From CALCKU01 sp964607445 (lineage in GTDB: Bacteria > Pseudomonadota > Alphaproteobacteria > Caulobacterales > Maricaulaceae): a DNA stretch of 64,000 nucleotides. Below the pieces are notes generated by a model. That model searched no databases. It had not been told where the DNA came from and saw only the letters and a list, made by a program, of their open reading frames with translations. This document shows, piece by piece, positions 16,993 through 25,416 of the stretch. The position numbers and the translations under genes were made by a program. Numbering within the stretch: the first letter of the stretch is position 1; every line of letters starts with the position of its first letter. The DNA lies in contig CAZSKN010000002.1 of the NCBI GenBank assembly GCA_964607445.1, positions 129,448-193,447 on the forward strand, written 5' to 3'.

Positions 16993-17023
16993 AAAAGAAA
17001 ACCCCGCCAGCACGCTGACGGGG
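16993..17023 (-). terminator. Rho-independent terminator of the Bax-inhibitor-1 gene
   Basis: On the minus strand, CCCCGTCAGC pairs with GCTGGCGGGG (one G-T pair) across a 2-nt loop, followed by TTTTCTTTT. It lies 25 bp after the stop codon. Confidence 0.85.
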
Positions 17024-17047
17024 TGATTATAAAACCTGTGTTTAAGT

Positions 17048-17770
17048 CTATTCCCGACCAAATAAACTCAGAAGGATTTGGAACATATTGACAAAGGTCA
17101 GTAAGAGTGACGCGGCGCCATATGCTGATAGCTTACCCGCCATTGCCGGGTTTGAGGCGGCTCCGTAATAAGTCCGCTTTAGCATTTGTGTTTCCCATGC
17201 CGTAATCATGGCTATCGCACCTAAGGCGATAACATTGATAAGAATATCAAGCGGGCCTGTTGGACGTAAAGCCGGGAAGAAAGCGCCTAGAAGACTAATG
17301 GCGACATAACCCAGAAATGCCGCGAAGGCATATTTGACAAATGTACTTAGATTACGACCTGTACTATACCCAAATAGGCTAAGAGCGCCGAACATGGCCA
17401 CTGTCATGAAGAAGATTTTGGCAATGATTAATCCCGGCACAAAGGCAGAAATCGCCGACATAAAGACACCGAGAAATGCGGCAAATCCAAATAGAAAGCC
17501 AAGAACGCCGCCAAGGCTCATTTTATGCAATTTGGCGCCAACGGCCCCGAATAAAACCGGAATGGCTATCACAAACCCTAACAGTAAAAACGGTGAACTG
17601 AGCAGTTTCATCGCGGATGGATTGGCTTGGATATACTGGCCGCCAAAATAGGCCACGCTGGCTGTGACGCCCATAGCCATCATCATATAGCGATATGTAC
17701 CGAGCATAAAGCTCCGTAAGCCGAGGTCGGTCTCTGTTTGCATACCGACGGTGTGATTAAAATCATTCAT
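17048..17770 (-). CDS. Bax inhibitor-1 / YccA family membrane protein
   Basis: 240 residues from the ATG at 17770 (MNDFNHTVG), which has GGGAGC 6 nt upstream. The frame extends 51 bp further without a ribosome site. There are seven hydrophobic segments and the family pattern LRSFMLGTYRYMMMAMGVTA near the N-terminus. Members are inner-membrane proteins, some with Ca2+ leak or protease-modulating (YccA/FtsH) activity. The role here is not specified by context. Confidence 0.9.
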   Translation of the reverse strand: MNDFNHTVGMQTETDLGLRSFMLGTYRYMMMAMGVTASVAYFGGQYIQANPSAMKLLSSPFLLLGFVIAIPVLFGAVGAKLHKMSLGGVLGFLFGFAAFLGVFMSAISAFVPGLIIAKIFFMTVAMFGALSLFGYSTGRNLSTFVKYAFAAFLGYVAISLLGAFFPALRPTGPLDILINVIALGAIAMITAWETQMLKRTYYGAASNPAMAGKLSAYGAASLLLTFVNMFQILLSLFGRE

Positions 17771-17905
17771 GTAAAGCTCCCTTGAAAGCGTGAATTTCGT
17801 TGCGAACGTATCTAACCCCAATATAAGAGATATTTTCGAAAATACCAGCCCTGTGGGACGACTCGCAGTAATTAGAGCCTATTTATATATAAAAGGATGA
17901 AGAAT

Positions 17906-18952
17906 ATGGAAAAAAGACGTCTTGGAGCCTCGGATTTATTTGTCACCTCTGTGTGTTTGGGCACAATGACATGGGGAGAGCAGAACACGCAAGCCGAAGC
18001 GCATGAACAATTGGATTACGCATTGGGACGCGGTATTAATTTTATCGATGCGGCTGAAATGTACCCTGTCCCGGGCAAGGCGGAAACGCAGGGACGAACA
18101 GAAGAATATATCGGGCGCTGGATTAAAGCCCGTGGAAAGCGGGATGATTTTATTCTCGCCAGTAAGGTCATAGGGCGTTCGGGCCTGTCATGGTGCCGTG
18201 ATAATGATGATATGACACGGCACACACCGGCCCAAATTGACGAGGCTGTGGAGAAATCTTTGCGCCGGTTGAAAACCGATTATATCGATCTCTATCAATT
18301 ACATTGGCCAGACCGGGCTATTCCTCCATTTGGTTATCAGAGTTACCGTGATTACGATGAGGATGATATGGTTCCACTAGAGGATATTTTAGGGGCGCTG
18401 CATCGCCATGTTGAAAAAGGAAATATTCGCCATATCGGGGTTTCAAATGAATTTCCATGGGCGGTGATGAAATTTCTTAATCTGGCCGAAAAAACAGGGG
18501 GGCCTCGCCTTGTTTCCAATCAATGCGCTTATAGTCTTGTCGCACGTCGATTCGATTATGGCAGTGCTGAAATTTCTATGCGTGAAAAGGTTGGCCTATT
18601 GGCTTATTCGCCTTTGGCTATGGGGTTGTTGACAGGTAAATATGAAAACAACCAAATGCCTAAAGGGTCTCGGCAGGCCTTGTTTCCACAGTTTTTGGGA
18701 CGTTATGCGAGCCAGGATGCGCAGACAGCTATTATTGAATGTAACAAAACGGCAAGAGCACTTGGCCTTACGCCGACACAATTTGCTTTGAAATTTGTCG
18801 AAAGCCGGCCTTTTGTGACCTCTAATATCATCGGGGCGACGACAATGGCCCAACTTAAGGAAAATATTGACGCCCATGATATTGACTGGACATCTGAAAT
18901 GGAAAAGGAAGCCCATCGCCTTCATAAAACTTATAGATCACCTGTCGCGTAA
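17906..18952 (+). CDS. Aldo/keto reductase, Tas-like
   Basis: 348 residues. The ATG at 17906 (MEKRRLG) is chosen because AAAGGA lies about 9 nt before it and overlaps the other possible ATG at 17897. The TIM-barrel AKR pattern is intact: Asp48 and Tyr53 in FIDAAEMY, Lys in LASKVIG and His in LYQLHWPD, with the C-terminal cofactor region SNIIGATTMAQLKENI. Family length and the PVPGKAETQGRTE insert match the NADP(H)-dependent Tas group. Substrate unknown. Confidence 0.9.
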   Translation: MEKRRLGASDLFVTSVCLGTMTWGEQNTQAEAHEQLDYALGRGINFIDAAEMYPVPGKAETQGRTEEYIGRWIKARGKRDDFILASKVIGRSGLSWCRDNDDMTRHTPAQIDEAVEKSLRRLKTDYIDLYQLHWPDRAIPPFGYQSYRDYDEDDMVPLEDILGALHRHVEKGNIRHIGVSNEFPWAVMKFLNLAEKTGGPRLVSNQCAYSLVARRFDYGSAEISMREKVGLLAYSPLAMGLLTGKYENNQMPKGSRQALFPQFLGRYASQDAQTAIIECNKTARALGLTPTQFALKFVESRPFVTSNIIGATTMAQLKENIDAHDIDWTSEMEKEAHRLHKTYRSPVA

Positions 18953-18963
18953 CCGGTAGATAA

Positions 18964-19506
18964 ATGCGTCTTTTTGCAGCTATAAAACCACCGGAACCTA
19001 TCATAGGTAAATTAGGACGGTTGCAAAAAGCTGTGTCCGGTGCGCGCTGGTCACCCCCGGAAAAATTGCATATTACGGTTGGGTTTTTCGGGGATGTAGA
19101 CGACGATCATGCCGAGATACTCGATATGGAATTAGCCCGATATAAATGCGCGGGGTTTGATTTAAGCCTGTCCGGAGTTGGGCATTTCGGTGAAAAGACG
19201 CCGCATGCCATTTGGGCTGGTCTTGCGCCCAGCCCGCCGCTTTTGGATTTGCATAAACATTGTCGCCGCGCCGCGCGGGCCGCAAAAATTAATATGGAGA
19301 CACGTGTTTTCCGACCTCATATCACATTGGCCTATTTAAAGCCGACCGCGCCGCTTTCACGGATAATTGCGTTTGAAAAAAATGGCGCCGGGTTTCAAAC
19401 ACCCCCCTTTCTTGTCGATAGGTTCTATCTTCTGTCCAGCCATCGAAAAAAAACGGGGCCCAATGCCTACCGTGAAGAGGCGTGTTATCCCTTATTGGGG
19501 CCGTAA
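18964..19506 (+). CDS. thpR: RNA 2',3'-cyclic phosphodiesterase
   Basis: 180 residues of the 2H phosphoesterase superfamily. Both HxTx motifs are present: HITV at 36-39 and HITL at 119-122. The start MRLFAAIKPP is typical of ThpR. It hydrolyses 2',3'-cyclic phosphate ends of RNA to 2'-phosphates. It follows the aldo/keto reductase by 11 bp and is probably co-transcribed. Confidence 0.92.
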   Translation: MRLFAAIKPPEPIIGKLGRLQKAVSGARWSPPEKLHITVGFFGDVDDDHAEILDMELARYKCAGFDLSLSGVGHFGEKTPHAIWAGLAPSPPLLDLHKHCRRAARAAKINMETRVFRPHITLAYLKPTAPLSRIIAFEKNGAGFQTPPFLVDRFYLLSSHRKKTGPNAYREEACYPLLGP

Positions 19507-19627
19507 AAGGGTCATATACCGTGTGGGGTTATCGCATTATCCGGCAGGCTATGGCCTAAGGCTTGCCCTTGGTAATGGCCCTGAATTTGGCGCGTATTAA
19601 AGAATAATTTAAGAGTTACGTTGCTAT

Positions 19628-19867
19628 ATGATCTCGAACTCCGAGATCAGCATGCCATATTTAAAGAAAATTATATATATCTGCGGATTAGCTTTCGTCT
19701 TGTCGCTAACAGGGCCGATAAATGGGCCGGTGTCCGGTGCATTCTCTTTTTCGCTCTCACCCTCTGGGATTGACGTGTCAGAGATGCCGCAAACCTATAG
19801 GCGTTCGGATGATTTAAATGGGCGGACACCCGTCTCCTATAGCCTGTTACAGTCAGCTATTATCTAA
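19628..19867 (+). CDS. Possible small exported protein, unknown
   Basis: 79 codons. A basic-hydrophobic N-terminus (MPYLKKIIYICGLAFVLSLTG from the second ATG at 19652) resembles a signal peptide. The rest is polar and short. No clear ribosome site precedes either ATG and no family is recognised. It lies in a 430-bp space between thpR and the end of the gsp locus. Confidence 0.3.
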   Translation: MISNSEISMPYLKKIIYICGLAFVLSLTGPINGPVSGAFSFSLSPSGIDVSEMPQTYRRSDDLNGRTPVSYSLLQSAII

Positions 19868-19937
19868 AAGCGGCTCTCAATCGGGCTTAGAGCGTTTGGG
19901 TTCTCTTTTGGGATTTCTTTTCGACCCTCATTTGGGT

Positions 19938-20450
19938 CTACCTCGGGTCTGGTAAATATCTTTGGATATCGCAGCGCGGCGGGGTGAGAGAAAATTGGGC
20001 GTGCCGTCCGTTTCCATCTGCAAGATTGACGATGCCGCCATAACATATCCCACCTTCCGATATTTTGATATCTGCCCCCGATATCGTCCACCCTTCGGGC
20101 GCGTCGAACTGGCGGCGTGAATTTTGTGGCCAGTTCTGTAAATCTGTGGTCGTGTTAGCCCCGCTATCATCAGAACTGTCCTGTGTGATAATAATGAGTT
20201 TGCGTTTTGTCAGCATGGCTTGCGCCCGAAATTGTTTGACTTGCGCCAAGGTCGCTTCTGAGTGTCTGGCAAAGCGTGTGCCATCAACGGAATTGACGAT
20301 TCGAACGCCAATGAGAGATATCATCACGGCCATGATGGCCAAGACGATGAGGACTTCCAGTAAGCTAAACCCGCGATCTTGCGCGCTGGGTATTAGCGGG
20401 GCTGGCAAGGAGGTGAAATGACCGGATAGGCGCGGCTGTCTTTCAACCAT
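19938..20450 (-). CDS. gspH: Type II secretion minor pseudopilin GspH-like
   Basis: 170 residues. The prepilin motif RGFSLLEVLIVLAIMAVMISLIG begins near residue 26, with the Glu at +5. The stem region that follows (SEATLAQVKQFRAQAMLTKR) and the C-terminal beta-rich part fit the GspH/FimT fold. The ATG at 20450 overlaps the gspG stop as TGATG, so translation is coupled. It is the last gene of the gspE-G-H segment. The leader before the cleavage site is long (about 26 residues). Confidence 0.85.
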   Translation of the reverse strand: MVERQPRLSGHFTSLPAPLIPSAQDRGFSLLEVLIVLAIMAVMISLIGVRIVNSVDGTRFARHSEATLAQVKQFRAQAMLTKRKLIIITQDSSDDSGANTTTDLQNWPQNSRRQFDAPEGWTISGADIKISEGGICYGGIVNLADGNGRHAQFSLTPPRCDIQRYLPDPR

Positions 20451-20959
20451 CAAGCCGTGACATCGGCGTCAAAACCTGTTCCGCCCGGTAAATTATCGGC
20501 CCCTAAAGAGGTCACTTTCGGTGAGGTCGCGCGCCCCGACGGGGTCGTTTCTGGAGGCTCATATTGATAGGGATGACCCCATGGGTCCTTGGGAAGTTCT
20601 GTCACGTCCATATAGGGACCAAACCACCCATTTGTTTCATTTTGCGGGGCCGTTATCAGGGCTTGCAAGCCTTCTTGTAAATTTGGATAGCGCCCCGTAT
20701 CCAGCTTATAACTATCGAGCGCCAGGCGTAGGCTACGGGCTTGGGCCTTGGCTGCGATAACTTTTGATTTATCGACATTGCCAAGTAAACGCGGCGCAAC
20801 GAGGCTCATTAATGTCCCTATAATCGCCATTACAACCAGGATTTCGAGAAGGGAATAGCCGGCGTCATTCCTGTGTGCGAGCGCAGTTTTGCCTTTGTCA
20901 CCCGTTGTGTGTCGGGGTCGTGATAGATAAGAAAGACATGTTTTTAACATAGAGATCAT
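20450..20959 (-). CDS. gspG: Type II secretion major pseudopilin GspG
   Basis: 169 residues. The type-IV pilin motif AGYSLLEILVVMAIIGTLMSLVAPRLLG starts near residue 33, with Tyr in place of the usual Phe at +1. GspG hallmarks follow: ALDSYKLDTGRYPNLQEGLQAL, NGWFGPYMD and LPKDPWGHPYQY. It polymerises into the T2SS pseudopilus. The ATG overlaps the gspE stop (ATGA). The leader of about 33 residues is unusually long, but no later start is available. Confidence 0.96.
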   Translation of the reverse strand: MISMLKTCLSYLSRPRHTTGDKGKTALAHRNDAGYSLLEILVVMAIIGTLMSLVAPRLLGNVDKSKVIAAKAQARSLRLALDSYKLDTGRYPNLQEGLQALITAPQNETNGWFGPYMDVTELPKDPWGHPYQYEPPETTPSGRATSPKVTSLGADNLPGGTGFDADVTA

Positions 20960-22704
20960 CCCTTTTTCTCAGCCTGCATATCAAGCATGGCGCTATCTGT
21001 ACCACAGACTCGGAAGACTTCCGAGAGGGTCGTCGCTCCGTTTCTGGCTTTTAAAATACCATCTTCCATAAGGGTAATAAAGCCCTGCGTCCGTGCGGTT
21101 TTAAGCAGGTTTTGCAGGCTCGAATTTTTTAAAATCGCCTCAGAGAGCGGGTCATCCATTTTTGCAACCTCAAATATGGCCACGCGTCCCAAATATCCTG
21201 TTTGAGAACATAATGAACACCCTTTAGGCGCCCGCCAGCGCGCTTTGCCGGACATTTGCGGGGCGATGATAGAGCCGGATTTGACCATTTGCCATATATG
21301 GGCTTCGCCTTCAGGGTTTTTAACTGGAACACTGCAATGTGGGCAGAGCCGCCGCACCAGCCTTTGCGCGGCAAAGCCGCGGACGGCTGAAATCACCATA
21401 TAAGGCTCCAATCCGATATCTATAAGTCGGGCGACAGCCGCCAAAGCCGAATTTGTATGCAATGTAGACAAGACCAAATGTCCGGTGAGCGCGGCTTGGG
21501 CTGCAATTGTCGCGGTTTCGCCGTCGCGGATTTCCCCGACCATAATAATATCCGGGTCTTGGCGTAATATGGCCCGCAAGCCTTTGGCAAAACTATATCC
21601 TATACTGGCATTGGTCTGAATTTGGACAATACCGCTCATGTCATATTCGACAGGGTCCTCAATTGTGATAATTTTGCGAATACCGTCATTAAGCCCCTGT
21701 AAACTCCGGTAAAGCGTTGTCGATTTCCCCGAACCGGTTGGCCCGGTTACAAGAATGACGCCATTAGGGTGAGATAATAGACCTTGCAAAACCGATTGCG
21801 CATGGCCTTCGAGTCCCAAGGCTTCAAGGTCAGGCAGTTCGTTTTCTTTTCTCAAGAGCCGCATGACGAGGCTTTCCCCCCATGATCCGGGCAAAGACGA
21901 AACCCTAAGATCAATATCTTGCCCGGCAAAGCGAATGGTTTGACGACCATCTTGCGGCAGGCGACGTTCCGCAATATCCATGCCCGAGAGCAGCTTTATC
22001 CGGCTGGCAACGGCATCGAACCGGGCGCGATTATCGGTTTGTCGTGTATGTAAAACACCGTCAATACGGTAACGGACTTGAAATTTATGTTCAAAGGGTT
22101 CGATGTGAATGTCAGAGGCATTATCCTTTAGCGCCATAGAAAACACGCGGTTAACAAAGTCGATAACAGGCGCCTCTTCGGCCATTTCCCGAAGTCGGGC
22201 CGCGTCATCATCCGAGAGCCCGGAGGTTTGGTCTACCGATAGATCTCGAATATGAAACAAAGCCATATCTAGCGTTTGTTGTCCGCAAATATAATCTTGG
22301 AGGTTTAAACTGTTACGTGCGCATTGCGTTTCAATCCGTTCGCGTAATTCAGGATCCAGAATATGACGCGCGAGCATATGTACTGTTGGGCTCTCTTCAT
22401 CTTGCCATACGGCACAATCACGCGCCAGAAGCCACGGAGCGGTGACGCCCAAGCTGCTCTGGGCCCGAATATAGTCCTCCGGGGCTTCCGATATTTTATC
22501 CGTGGTCATGATCGGCAGGTTTAAATGCTGGCTTTGGGCAATCAGGAGGTCGTCTTCGGCCACAGAGCCCATTCGCAATAAAGCATGGGACAAGAGCCCC
22601 CCCACTTCTGTTTGCATATGTTCGGCGCGTCGTAGGTCGACTTCGCTAATCAGGGCGCGGTCGAGTAGGATATCACCAATGGATTTATGTCGTAACTCGC
22701 TCAT
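20956..22704 (-). CDS. gspE: Type II secretion assembly ATPase GspE
   Basis: 582 residues. N-terminal MshEN/N1E-like region (1-150), then the ATPase core: the Arg-rich RYRIDGVLH, Walker A GPTGSGKS at 321-328, ASP box, Walker B DIIMVGEIRDGET and His box TLHTNSA. The C-terminal zinc-binding tetracysteine is CPHC followed by CSLC. It powers pseudopilus assembly from the cytoplasmic face with GspL and GspF. The first gene of a tight E-G-H segment. Confidence 0.96.
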   Translation of the reverse strand: MSELRHKSIGDILLDRALISEVDLRRAEHMQTEVGGLLSHALLRMGSVAEDDLLIAQSQHLNLPIMTTDKISEAPEDYIRAQSSLGVTAPWLLARDCAVWQDEESPTVHMLARHILDPELRERIETQCARNSLNLQDYICGQQTLDMALFHIRDLSVDQTSGLSDDDAARLREMAEEAPVIDFVNRVFSMALKDNASDIHIEPFEHKFQVRYRIDGVLHTRQTDNRARFDAVASRIKLLSGMDIAERRLPQDGRQTIRFAGQDIDLRVSSLPGSWGESLVMRLLRKENELPDLEALGLEGHAQSVLQGLLSHPNGVILVTGPTGSGKSTTLYRSLQGLNDGIRKIITIEDPVEYDMSGIVQIQTNASIGYSFAKGLRAILRQDPDIIMVGEIRDGETATIAAQAALTGHLVLSTLHTNSALAAVARLIDIGLEPYMVISAVRGFAAQRLVRRLCPHCSVPVKNPEGEAHIWQMVKSGSIIAPQMSGKARWRAPKGCSLCSQTGYLGRVAIFEVAKMDDPLSEAILKNSSLQNLLKTARTQGFITLMEDGILKARNGATTLSEVFRVCGTDSAMLDMQAEKKG

Positions 22705-23033
22705 GGGCGCACTATAGCGGTCTGTCTCTTAATGCCAATTCATAAATTCAGAAGGTTGAACTTATGTCGTGATGCGGGGTGTTGGCCCTTATGGAGAAGG
22801 AGATGTATATGGAGAAGGATATAGATATAGGGGGCTGCGAGAGGAAAAGCGCTGAAATATATGCCCAACCCCGCCGTAAGACGAGACTGTCTTCGCAGAT
22901 AGACGATGTGCAGACACGGTAATGGAGTGTGTGGCCCGAGGCTGGTACGCAAAAGGTGCGGTTGCATTGCGTTTATTCATTGCGTGAGAATAAGCGAAAA
23001 ATTAAGAGTATGAACCCGGATATATTTAGACAT
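22705..23033. other. Gene-free leader region upstream of gspE
   Basis: About 330 bp with short reading frames only. It contains a purine-rich imperfect direct repeat near 22791-22831 (two copies of TATGGAGAAGGA). It probably carries the gspE promoter, but I cannot name hexamers. Confidence 0.4.
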
Positions 23034-23060
23034 AAAAAAAGCGGCTCAAAGAGCCGCTTT
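23034..23060 (-). terminator. Strong rho-independent terminator of the exported 514-residue protein gene
   Basis: On the minus strand: AAAGCGGCTC, TTT loop, GAGCCGCTTT, followed by a seven-T run (A-run at 23034-23040 on plus). It is 24 bp after the stop and separates this gene from gspE. Confidence 0.9.
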
Positions 23061-23083
23061 CTAAGATTGAGGTTAGAGTAAGA

Positions 23084-24628
23084 TTACTCAGAACCGTTAA
23101 TTTGGTCAGCGTCAGCAAGCTCATTGGCAAGATTAACACTGTCGCTATTCGCGCCACCACCGAATTGTGTGATGACACCACCGCGTGACATAAGACGGTC
23201 AACGTCAATGCCTGTCACGGCTGTTTCAAAGTTTAGCGTAATGTCAGCACGACGGTAGCCAGAGTTTGTCGTTCCGAAATCAGTAAATGATGTCAAAACA
23301 GCTTCGCCATTAGTAGATGTTACAGTGAATGGGAAGACGCCATTGGCACCTTCAACATCATTTGTAAATGTCGCTGTACCTGTTGTATTGCCCTCTGGGA
23401 GACCGGTAATTCTGTAAACAGAATTTGTACCTTCAGAACCGTTCCAGTCAAATGCACCAAAGGTTTGACCCACACGATCAAGCGCGTCCAGAGCACCATT
23501 GGCGCCCGGTACAGATGATTGCAAGGTAGCACCCGGCGTGCTTGTTAGGTTAATAGTATAACCTTCAACAGATACATTCTGTGAAAGGATCGGAGCCGCC
23601 ATAGGTCCAGCTGGGAATGCAGAGACAACAATCGCATCCGGTCCGCCAAGGCTAAGCGCGCCAACATATGGTACGGTGAAGGCAAATCCAGTTGCACTAC
23701 GGACACCTGTCGCCAGTGTGACTCCGCCGATGCCGTTCTGTAAAATGGCTGTGGCGATACCTGCTGTGCCACGATCTGGAACAACATTGAAGCTTACTGA
23801 TGCAACATTAGCCGCGAAGTTGAACGGCACTGGCGCAACGGCACCCATAGCATTCAGGAAGCTTACAGATGGCACTACAGGGGCTCTGACAAGTTCAACA
23901 GTACCAAGTGTACCGAGCGCATTAACCGCAGGCGTTTCAGACAGTGTTGTGAAAATAGGTGCTGTTAACGCGACCTGTGTATCTGAACCTGTTAAACCAG
24001 GCAGTTGATCGTCACGATCAACAGGTTGAGCTGCTAAAGCTTGTACACATTGTGTGAAAATACCCGGAGTCATTAACGCGCCAGTTGGTGTAAATGTGTC
24101 CATATTTGAAGCTGGTGCGCCGTCTGTGGCTGCGCCACTTGCTGTTGTGACTGAAGCCGTTAAAGCCCCTGTTGGTGTGGCAGCGCCAATAGAAACTGGA
24201 AGCGGGGGAACGCGAAGAACTGTCGAGTTATTGTCTGTTAAATCAATAGAATATGTTATGCTATTTGATCCCGCTGTACCGCCTGAAATAACACCGCCGG
24301 TAGAGTTCGCTAAAGGCGCGCCCGGGGATGTAAATGCCTGAATAGACGTTCCCGTCGCATCTGATGTAAAGGTTGCTCCGCCTGGTAGAGTAACAACGAT
24401 TGTGTTAACACCTGTGTTAAATTGTGGGACGGTAGGAGGTGGCATTCCGGCTGTGCCACGCTGGATATCAAATCCAAAAAGGCCAGGGACGGGTGCCGCA
24501 GCAAAATCAAGCTCACATGCAAGTGGCATTGTCGAATTCGCAGCAGGGTTGTTTAATTGTAACGCGCTCGCAGAGCCCGCGGATATTGCTACCATAGAGA
24601 CGGCAGCTAAGAGTGATTTGATTTTCAT
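23084..24628 (-). CDS. Exported, acidic, Lys/His-free surface- or secreted-type protein inside the T2SS locus
   Basis: 514 residues with a clear signal peptide (MKIKSLLAAVSMVAISAGSASA). The mature part is rich in Ala, Gly, Thr, Val, Ser and Asn. It has only two Cys (38 and 194, possible disulfide), one Trp and no Lys or His at all. Two segments share an FxxxxxRGTAG pattern (about 52-61 and 280-290), hinting at duplicated beta domains. The C-terminus is acidic. A very good ribosome site (AGGTGAGGA), its own candidate promoter and a strong terminator suggest a highly expressed single-gene transcript. Its position between gspI and gspE suggests a T2SS substrate or surface-layer-like protein. This role is inferred and no family is recognised. 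Confidence 0.8.
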   Translation of the reverse strand: MKIKSLLAAVSMVAISAGSASALQLNNPAANSTMPLACELDFAAAPVPGLFGFDIQRGTAGMPPPTVPQFNTGVNTIVVTLPGGATFTSDATGTSIQAFTSPGAPLANSTGGVISGGTAGSNSITYSIDLTDNNSTVLRVPPLPVSIGAATPTGALTASVTTASGAATDGAPASNMDTFTPTGALMTPGIFTQCVQALAAQPVDRDDQLPGLTGSDTQVALTAPIFTTLSETPAVNALGTLGTVELVRAPVVPSVSFLNAMGAVAPVPFNFAANVASVSFNVVPDRGTAGIATAILQNGIGGVTLATGVRSATGFAFTVPYVGALSLGGPDAIVVSAFPAGPMAAPILSQNVSVEGYTINLTSTPGATLQSSVPGANGALDALDRVGQTFGAFDWNGSEGTNSVYRITGLPEGNTTGTATFTNDVEGANGVFPFTVTSTNGEAVLTSFTDFGTTNSGYRRADITLNFETAVTGIDVDRLMSRGGVITQFGGGANSDSVNLANELADADQINGSE

Positions 24629-24930
24629 GATTTCCTCACCTGTTAATCAAAAAGTTATGTGTGACGACCGCCACACGCTTCTGTGTAGGGCAAGCATTCA
24701 AGAGTATGGGGAACGCAAATCACCTCCAGCCCCCTTTATGCCTACCCGCCTTTTACGGACATAAAATATAGCCGTCAAGCGCTTCATGGTCTCTATTCTG
24801 TAAAAATTTCATTTATCAGAGTGCCGTTTCGACGCGTTTAGAGGGCAAATTATTGCCTGTTTTGGCTAGATGAACGTTTTTTTTTTAAAATCGACCCTAC
24901 AACAAGGTCTTATTCATTAGAATACCTATG
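24629..24930. other. Intergenic region upstream of the exported 514-residue protein gene
   Basis: 302 bp. It holds a candidate promoter (24750-24778) and an untranslated leader of about 115 nt. A ten-base T run lies near 24880 on plus. No gene is seen. Confidence 0.5.
24750..24778 (-). promoter_or_regulatory. Candidate sigma-70 promoter of the exported protein gene
   Basis: On the minus strand: TTGACG (24773-24778), 17-bp spacer, TAAAAG (24750-24755). The predicted transcript has a leader of about 115 nt before the ATG at 24628. Confidence 0.5.
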
Positions 24931-25416
24931 TTAAAAATCATCTCGAAGGCTACGTAAAGGCTTCCAACCTAAGCCTTTATAGATAAAATCGTTCACCTGC
25001 CCGTTATTATGTCGAATAACGACCTTGACCTCATATAGTGTGATTTCAAAGCGGCTGGGCGAGCCTTCCAATGTCCGTACAGGGCGTGGGGTCAGGGCTG
25101 GCACCGCTTCCCAACTTGCAATCGCGTCGGAAAGGCGAATTTCGCCAATGGGGGTTTTATAAATATTCAGGCTGGAGAGATGTTGGAGGACATAGTCTCG
25201 GGTTTCGAGCCTCGCATCAACCCGGTCTAGGGCCTCAACAGATTTTACAAATTGACCTTGTAAGGCTAAGAGCGGTAAAAAGGCCGCCGCCAGTATAGCC
25301 ATAGCGATCATAGCTTCCAGAATGGAAAATCCCGATTGCGGGTTCGCGGTCGCGTTGAACCGGGCGGGTCTGCGCCTAAAAGTTTTTCGGCTTAAGCGTA
25401 ACAAGGCGACTCTCAT
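24931..25416 (-). CDS. gspI: Type II secretion minor pseudopilin GspI-like
   Basis: About 161 residues from the ATG at 25416, overlapping the gspD 3' end by 41 bp. A longer frame to 25491 overlaps more and is less likely. The prepilin motif SGFSILEAMIAMAILAAAFLPLLALQ carries Glu at +5, and the mature length (about 133) fits GspI. The ribosome site is weak. Leader length about 28 residues. Assigned as GspI rather than GspJ by size and because a longer J-type pseudopilin is present upstream. Confidence 0.72.
   Translation of the reverse strand: MRVALLRLSRKTFRRRPARFNATANPQSGFSILEAMIAMAILAAAFLPLLALQGQFVKSVEALDRVDARLETRDYVLQHLSSLNIYKTPIGEIRLSDAIASWEAVPALTPRPVRTLEGSPSRFEITLYEVKVVIRHNNGQVNDFIYKGLGWKPLRSLRDDF

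Noticed and set aside
22740..22980. Small frames of 63-75 codons between gspE and the exported protein gene
   Set aside because: Two overlapping frames, low complexity, no Shine-Dalgarno and no recognisable domain.
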